Shown in pieces: positions 6,420-10,080 of a stretch of 10,080 nt of DNA. Position 1 is the first letter of the stretch. Each line of letters starts with the position of its first letter. A program made the translations under genes and the position numbers. The stretch is from Pseudoxanthomonas sp. (GTDB lineage: Bacteria; Pseudomonadota; Gammaproteobacteria; Xanthomonadales; Xanthomonadaceae): positions 1 to 10,080 of the forward strand of contig JAJAZJ010000335.1 of the NCBI GenBank assembly GCA_026785795.1, in the 5' to 3' direction. A model generated the notes under the pieces. It searched no databases and was not told where the DNA came from. It saw nothing but the letters and a program-made list of their open reading frames with translations.

Positions 6420-6438
6420 CTTCTCCCGGTGGGAGAAG
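6420..6438. repeat. 8-bp perfect hairpin followed by an A8 tract, between rhlB and ftsE
   Basis: CTTCTCCC (6420-6427), loop GGT, GGGAGAAG (6431-6438), then an A run to 6446. On the plus strand the hairpin is followed by A and not T, so it is not a normal intrinsic terminator for rhlB. It could be a transcript-end stabilising stem or a small dispersed palindrome. Confidence 0.6.
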
Positions 6439-6451
6439 AAAAAAAAGACGG

Positions 6452-6457
6452 CATAAT
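6452..6457 (+). promoter_or_regulatory. -10 element directly in front of ftsE; possible leaderless transcript
   Basis: CATAAT matches five of six -10 bases and ends 6 bases before the ftsE ATG (6464), which puts the expected transcription start at or next to the A of ATG. There is no Shine-Dalgarno in the gap and no good -35 hexamer; the A tract at 6439-6446 lies within the spacer. Confidence 0.4.
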
Positions 6458-6463
6458 CCCCAC

Positions 6464-7150
6464 ATGAGCGTGCTTCGGTTCGAAAACGTCAGCAAGCAGT
6501 ATCCGGGTGGCCACGAGGCCCTGGCTGACGTGAGTTTCGAGGTGGAGCAGGGCGAGATGCTGTTCGTCACCGGCCACTCCGGGGCGGGCAAGAGCACCCT
6601 GCTCAAACTGATCCACCTCAGCGAGCGGCCCAGTCGAGGCGCGGTGGTGTTCGCGGGCAGGAACCTGCTGAAGGTGCGCGGCGGCAAGGTCCCGCTGCAT
6701 CGTCGCGACGTCGGTGCGGTCTACCAGGACCACCGTCTGCTGGCCGAGCGCAGCGTGGCCGAGAACGTCGCCCTGCCGCTGATCCTGCGCGGCGACCGGC
6801 GCGCCGATATCGGCAAGCGCGTGCGTGAAGTGCTGGCGCGCCTGGGCCTGGGACACCGCGAGCAGGCGCTGCCCTCGCAGCTCTCGGCCGGCGAGCAACA
6901 GCGCGTCGGCATTGCGCGCGCGATCGTCAGCGAACCCAGGCTGTTGGTGGCCGATGAACCCACCGGCAACCTCGATCCGACCCTGGCTGCTGAAATCATG
7001 TCGCTGTTCGCGTCCATGCCCGAGCGCGGTACCAGCGTGCTGGTGGTCAGCCACGACCTGGCCCTGATCAAGCGCATGAAGAAGCGCGTACTGATCCTGG
7101 ACCACGGCCGGCTGATGGACGACATCTCGCCCGCGGACCTGGCCGAATGA
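6464..7150 (+). CDS. ftsE: Cell division ATP-binding protein FtsE
   Basis: This is the cytoplasmic ATPase of the FtsEX complex, an ABC-type machine at the division septum that uses ATP to activate cell-wall hydrolysis through partners outside the membrane and does not move a known solute. The 228-residue product is full length for the family (E. coli 222). Walker A GHSGAGKST is at 37-45, the Q-loop Gln in VYQDH at 88, the signature LSAGEQQR at 140-147, Walker B LLVADEP with Glu at 160-166, and the H-loop SHD at 196-198. VYQDHRLL in the Q-loop is typical of FtsE. It starts 52 bases after rhlB and overlaps ftsX by 4 bases (ATGA at 7147-7150). No Shine-Dalgarno is visible; a -10-like hexamer sits just upstream. 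The ftsY gene usually found before ftsE in enterics is absent here. Confidence 0.96.
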   Translation: MSVLRFENVSKQYPGGHEALADVSFEVEQGEMLFVTGHSGAGKSTLLKLIHLSERPSRGAVVFAGRNLLKVRGGKVPLHRRDVGAVYQDHRLLAERSVAENVALPLILRGDRRADIGKRVREVLARLGLGHREQALPSQLSAGEQQRVGIARAIVSEPRLLVADEPTGNLDPTLAAEIMSLFASMPERGTSVLVVSHDLALIKRMKKRVLILDHGRLMDDISPADLAE

Positions 7151-8100
7151 GCGCGCAGCCACCCACCAACACGGTGGCGGCCGGCCCGCGCACGGGCGTG
7201 GGCATCTGGCTGGACCAGCATCTATACAGTGTGGTCGCCAGCCTGGGTCGGGCGCTGCGCCGGCCCTGGGCCACGCTGCTGACCATTGGAGTGATGGCGG
7301 TGGCATTGGCCCTGCCGCTGGGGCTGGCCCTGGCTCTGGGCAACCTGCAGCATTTCGCCGGCAGCGTGGAGCAATCGCGCGAGATCGACCTGTTCCTCAA
7401 GCCCGATATCGAGCTTGCGCGCGCCCAGGTCATCGCCGCGGAGCTGCGCAGCCGCGCTGACGTCGCCGCGGTGGTGGTGCGTACGCCTGAGGAGGGCCTG
7501 GCCGAATTCCGTGCGCGCAGCGGCCTGGGCGATGCACTCGGTGCGCTGCAGGAAAATCCGCTGCCGAGCCTGTTGATAGTGACCCCGCGCGAAGATGCGC
7601 CCACCCTGGTCGATGCGCTGCAGGGCCTTCCGGAAACCGGACTGGTCCAGCACGATGAGGCCTGGCGTGCGCGCCTGCAGGGCTGGCTGGGCTTTGGCCA
7701 GCGCCTGGCCTGGGTGCTGGCGGTGCTGTTCGGGCTGGGCGCGCTGCTGGTGGTGGGCAACACCGTGCGCCTGGACATCCAGTCACGCCGGGAAGAAATC
7801 GGCGTGCTGCAGCTGCTGGGCGCCACCGATGGTTTCATCCGTCGGCCCTTTATCTACCTGGGCGCCTGGTACGGCCTGGCCGCCGGGCTGCTTGCGCTAG
7901 GCCTGCTGCTGGGCTCTGCCCACGCGCTGCGCGAACCGCTGCAGGCGCTGGCCAGCAGCTACGGCAGCAGCTTTACGCTGGGTGGACTCGACGCGGCGCG
8001 TGGTGCAGGCTTCCTGTTCGCGTCCACGGTGATCGGCTGGCTTGGTGCCTGGCTGGTCACCGGGCATTTCCTGCGCCAAACCCGCCCCACGGAAACATGA
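7147..8100 (+). CDS. ftsX: Cell division protein FtsX
   Basis: FtsX is the membrane partner of FtsE; its periplasmic loop carries the signal to murein hydrolase activators. The 317 residues show the FtsX layout: a cytoplasmic N-terminus, a first membrane segment at about 41-64 (WATLLTIGVMAVALALPLGL), a periplasmic domain at about 65-185, then membrane segments at about 187-207, 235-258 and 286-308. The conserved cytoplasmic loop NTVRLDIQSRREEIGVLQLLGAT (205-227) is the family's best marker. The start ATG overlaps the ftsE stop (ATGA), indicating translational coupling; the stop overlaps the next gene in the same way (8097-8100). Length is slightly below E. coli FtsX (352), mostly because of a shorter N-terminus. 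Confidence 0.95.
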   Translation: MSAQPPTNTVAAGPRTGVGIWLDQHLYSVVASLGRALRRPWATLLTIGVMAVALALPLGLALALGNLQHFAGSVEQSREIDLFLKPDIELARAQVIAAELRSRADVAAVVVRTPEEGLAEFRARSGLGDALGALQENPLPSLLIVTPREDAPTLVDALQGLPETGLVQHDEAWRARLQGWLGFGQRLAWVLAVLFGLGALLVVGNTVRLDIQSRREEIGVLQLLGATDGFIRRPFIYLGAWYGLAAGLLALGLLLGSAHALREPLQALASSYGSSFTLGGLDAARGAGFLFASTVIGWLGAWLVTGHFLRQTRPTET

Positions 8101-8945
8101 GCATGTCGTCGCAGCAACTCCGCCACCTGATCAGCGACGCGCCACGGGTGATGGTGGTCGACGGTTCGAAGATGGTCCGCAAGATGATTGCCGACGTACT
8201 CAATCGCGAGCTGCCGGGCGTGGAGGTGATCGGTTGCGCCAGCATCGCCGAAGCGCGCGTCGCGCTGCAGGCTGGCGCGGTGCACCTGGTCACTACCTCG
8301 CTGGCGCTGCCGGACGGCGACGGCCTGGAGATCGCGCGCAGCGTGCGCGAAGCCGCGGGCCAGGCCTACGTTCCGGTGATCGTGGTCTCCGGTGACGCGC
8401 AGCAGCACCTGGTGGAACGCCGTTTCACCGAATACGTGACCGACTACTTCGACAAGTCACTGGGCCACGAGGCGCTGGCCGCGTTCATCCGCGGCTACGT
8501 CCAGCCGCAGCCGGTGGCTGGGGCCACGGTGCTGTATATCGAGGACAGTCGGGTGGTGGCCGAAACCACCAAGCGCATGCTGGAGCGCCACGACCTGAAG
8601 GTGATCCACGTGATCCGCGCCGAGGACGCCTTTGCCCTGCTCACCGCCGAATCCCTGGGCCTGTCCACGCATCGCTTCGATATCGTGCTGACCGACGTGA
8701 CCCTGAAGGGCGAGCTCAGCGGCCGCGACGTGGTCCAGCGCATCCGCGTCGACTTCGCCTACGGCAAACGGCGCCTGCCGATCCTGGTCATGACCGGCGA
8801 CGACAACCGCGATAACCAGTCCGCACTGCTCCAGGCCGGGGCCAACGACCTGGTGCTCAAGCCGATCGAAGAGCGGCTGCTGGTGACCAAGGTGCTGTTC
8901 CAGCTGCGCGTCTCCGGCATGGAAGAGGCCCGCGCCGCGTCGTGA
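8097..8945 (+). CDS. Tandem-receiver response regulator without output domain; first receiver lacks the phospho-acceptor
   Basis: The 282-residue protein consists of two CheY-like receiver domains. REC2 (143-272) is complete: acidic pair ED at 149-150 (VLYIEDS), phospho-acceptor Asp200 (VLTDVTL), Thr233 (VMTGDD) and Lys255 (VLKP). REC1 (17-134) has the fold pattern but an altered site: VDGS at 21-24 keeps one acidic residue, and the expected acceptor Asp is Ser68 in [12 protein letters not shown]; Ser98 and Lys120 remain. REC1 is therefore probably not phosphorylated and may act as a docking or dimer module. There is no DNA-binding, GGDEF, EAL or kinase domain. The ATG overlaps the ftsX stop (an in-frame ATG two codons later is also possible), and the end overlaps the GTG of ung. 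A role linked to division is suggested by position only. No sensor kinase is in the window. Confidence 0.85.
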   Translation: MSMSSQQLRHLISDAPRVMVVDGSKMVRKMIADVLNRELPGVEVIGCASIAEARVALQAGAVHLVTTSLALPDGDGLEIARSVREAAGQAYVPVIVVSGDAQQHLVERRFTEYVTDYFDKSLGHEALAAFIRGYVQPQPVAGATVLYIEDSRVVAETTKRMLERHDLKVIHVIRAEDAFALLTAESLGLSTHRFDIVLTDVTLKGELSGRDVVQRIRVDFAYGKRRLPILVMTGDDNRDNQSALLQAGANDLVLKPIEERLLVTKVLFQLRVSGMEEARAAS

Positions 8946-9694
8946 GCGCAGGCGTTCCAACGGTCTTGTCATCGCAGCATCCACTTGAGCCGGCCGAGCC
9001 GCAGATCAGGCTCGAGCCGTCGTGGAAATCGCGCGTGGGCGACTGGCTGGTGCGCGAGGACATGCGCGCGCTGGCGGACTTCCTGCGCCAGCGCAAACAG
9101 GCCGGCGCGCGGATATTCCCGCCCGGTCCGCAGATCTTCGCCGCGTTCGACGCCACGCCGTTCGACGCGGTGAAGTTGGTAATCGTGGGGCAGGACCCGT
9201 ACCACGGCGCAGGGCAGGCGCACGGGCTTTGTTTCTCGGTGCTGCCCGGGGTGCCAGTACCGCCTTCGCTGGTCAACATCTTCAAGGAAATCGAGCATGA
9301 CCTTGGCCTTGCGCGGCCCAACCACGGCTGCCTGCTGCCGTGGGCGCGGCAGGGCGTGCTGTTGATCAATTCGGTGTTGACCGTGGAGGAAGGCAGGCCC
9401 GGCGCACACCAGCGCAAGGGCTGGGAAGGTTTCACCGACCACGTCATCGAAACCCTGGCCACGCAGCGCGAGGGGCTGGTGTTCATGCTCTGGGGCAGCT
9501 ATGCGCAGGCCAAGGGAAAGATCATCGACGCAAGACGCCACCGCGTGCTGCGCGCGCCGCATCCCTCGCCGCTGTCGGCGCATCGGGGGTTCCTGGGCTG
9601 CGGCCACTTTTCCGCGGCCAACCAGTACCTGGTGCAGCGCGGGCAAACCGCTATTGATTGGTCATTGCCCGAAGATTGCGAGCTGTTGCGGTAG
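8942..9694 (+). CDS. ung: Uracil-DNA glycosylase, family 1
   Basis: The enzyme removes uracil from DNA to start base excision repair in the cytoplasm. All family-1 motifs are present in the 250 residues: the water-activating loop GQDPYHG (83-89, catalytic Asp85), the uracil-stacking Phe98 in AHGLCFSV, Asn143 in LLINSVLTV for uracil recognition, FMLWG (181-185), and the minor-groove loop HPSPLS (207-212, His207). Length is a little above E. coli Ung (229) because of about 25 extra N-terminal residues. The start is GTG at 8942, overlapping the previous stop as GTGA, so it is probably translated by coupling; a later start would lose that overlap, although the first 25 residues are not conserved. 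The stop TAG (9692-9694) lies inside the GTAG head of a REP-like repeat. The downstream gene is convergent. Confidence 0.96.
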   Translation: MSAGVPTVLSSQHPLEPAEPQIRLEPSWKSRVGDWLVREDMRALADFLRQRKQAGARIFPPGPQIFAAFDATPFDAVKLVIVGQDPYHGAGQAHGLCFSVLPGVPVPPSLVNIFKEIEHDLGLARPNHGCLLPWARQGVLLINSVLTVEEGRPGAHQRKGWEGFTDHVIETLATQREGLVFMLWGSYAQAKGKIIDARRHRVLRAPHPSPLSAHRGFLGCGHFSAANQYLVQRGQTAIDWSLPEDCELLR

Positions 9695-9784
9695 GAGCTG
9701 CGCAAGCTGCGCCCCCTTACAGCAGGGCCCCCCCTGCCTCTCGGACCCAAGCGACTTCCCGGTCGCAGCTTGCGCAGCTCCTAC
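9691..9784. repeat. Inverted pair of GTAG-headed REP-like elements
   Basis: A 21-base sequence starting GTAGGAGCTGCGCAAGC (9691-9711) recurs as an exact reverse complement at 9764-9784, with 52 bases between. GTAG at the 5' end followed by a short palindromic body (GCGCA-AGC-TGCGC, 9699-9711 region) is the hallmark of the GTAG REP families (SMAG in Stenotrophomonas), which are moved by RAYT tyrosine-family transposases. The centre holds another hairpin, GCAGGG/CCCTGC (9722-9727 with 9732-9737). The whole forms a long stem between convergent ung and the DUF2059 gene and could end or protect both transcripts. No transposase is nearby. Family assignment is from the head motif and structure, not a database. 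Confidence 0.8.
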
Positions 9785-9792
9785 AACAGCTG

Positions 9793-10080
9793 CTACTGCG
9801 ACTTCTTCTTCTTTGCTGGCGCGGCCTTGGCTTTTTCCTCAGCCACCGTCTGCAGTTCTCCCTGCAGCTGCTCCAGCATCGGGATCATCTTCTGCTCCAT
9901 CGCCTGCATCAGGTTCTGGGTCAGCGCCGGGGTCTTGTCCAGCAGCGACTGGCCCGCGCGGCTCTGGTAGAAGCGGGTGATGCCCCGCACTTCCTCTGCG
10001 GTGAAGGTCTTCCTGTAGACCTCCAGGTACAGCGGCCGCATCTGTTCCCAGGACAGCGCCTGGCGCACGATCTGGCTGGT
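9793..10080 (-). CDS. DUF2059 domain protein, C-terminal part (5' end outside window)
   Basis: The frame is open from the window edge (10080) to TAG at 9793-9795, giving 95 residues; the gene starts beyond the window. The sequence follows the DUF2059 pattern: W-E-Q-M-x-P-L-Y-L-E-V-Y, then FTAEEVRGITRFYQS, then AGQSLLDKTPAL, in an all-helical region ending with a Glu/Gln-rich helix (MEQKMIPMLEQLQGEL) and a basic tail AKAAPAKKKKSQ. DUF2059 proteins are generally exported with a signal peptide and have no settled function. An in-frame GTG at 10068 exists but lies in the middle of the domain, so it is not taken as a start. The gene converges on ung across the REP pair. Confidence 0.85.
   Translation of the reverse strand, partial: TSQIVRQALSWEQMRPLYLEVYRKTFTAEEVRGITRFYQSRAGQSLLDKTPALTQNLMQAMEQKMIPMLEQLQGELQTVAEEKAKAAPAKKKKSQ

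Noticed and set aside
6420..6446. Hairpin after rhlB as an intrinsic terminator
   Set aside because: The run after the stem on the plus strand is A8, the wrong base for intrinsic termination of rhlB.
4753..6687. 644-residue open frame on the minus strand, antisense to rhlB and part of ftsE
   Set aside because: It covers two genes with complete motif sets on the other strand and shows only the mirror composition of those codons.
1..10080. CRISPR array, tRNA, rRNA, insertion sequence or prophage genes
   Set aside because: No regularly spaced repeats, no cloverleaf or rRNA-like sequence and no transposase or phage protein were recognised; the only repeats are the 25-bp duplication and the REP pair.

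Overview
The window looks like chromosomal DNA from a high-GC gammaproteobacterium of the Xanthomonadaceae, probably the Stenotrophomonas/Xanthomonas group. Reasons: the protein sequences (a long RhlB with a basic tail, Rho with a long N-terminal extension, a short TrxA read from GTG), the gene order, and a pair of GTAG-headed inverted repeats after ung that resemble the GTAG/SMAG REP elements of Stenotrophomonas. Genus assignment is inference; no 16S or other marker is present.

Layout. 1-683 (minus): a partial monothiol CGFS glutaredoxin continuing into a cysteine-free A-type-carrier-like domain and the first residues of a probable rhodanese domain. 684-1232: no intact gene; it holds the remains of a polysaccharide deacetylase (NodB family) broken by a nonsense codon, a 25-bp tandem duplication and loss of its 3' part. 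1233-2084 (plus): a secreted protein with TonB C-terminal-like domains, of lower GC than its neighbours, ending at a strong bidirectional terminator shared with rho. 2154-3863 (minus): rho, with a TTG start and a C-rich, G-poor leader. 4164-4511 (minus): trxA. 4738-6411 (plus): rhlB, divergent from trxA across a structured 226-base gap. 6464-9694 (plus): a tightly packed run ftsE-ftsX-tandem response regulator-ung in which each gene overlaps the next by 4 bases. 9691-9784: an inverted pair of REP-like repeats, the first of which supplies the ung stop codon. 9793-10080 (minus): the 3' part of a DUF2059 gene.

How the genes fit together. The rhlB / trxA-rho arrangement is the same as in Escherichia coli (RNA helicase divergent from thioredoxin, termination factor downstream of thioredoxin), so this is an ancestral core block concerned with RNA metabolism and redox. 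ftsEX is a core division module, but here it is followed by an output-less double-receiver protein and uracil-DNA glycosylase in one overlapping unit, which suggests co-transcription of division, signalling and DNA repair genes. Most of the window is ordinary core genome. The parts that merit attention are the glutaredoxin fusion, the double receiver with one dead site, the leader structures of rho and rhlB, the possibly leaderless ftsE, and the REP pair at ung. I found no phage, insertion sequence, CRISPR array, tRNA or rRNA, and no clear previously undescribed multi-gene system.
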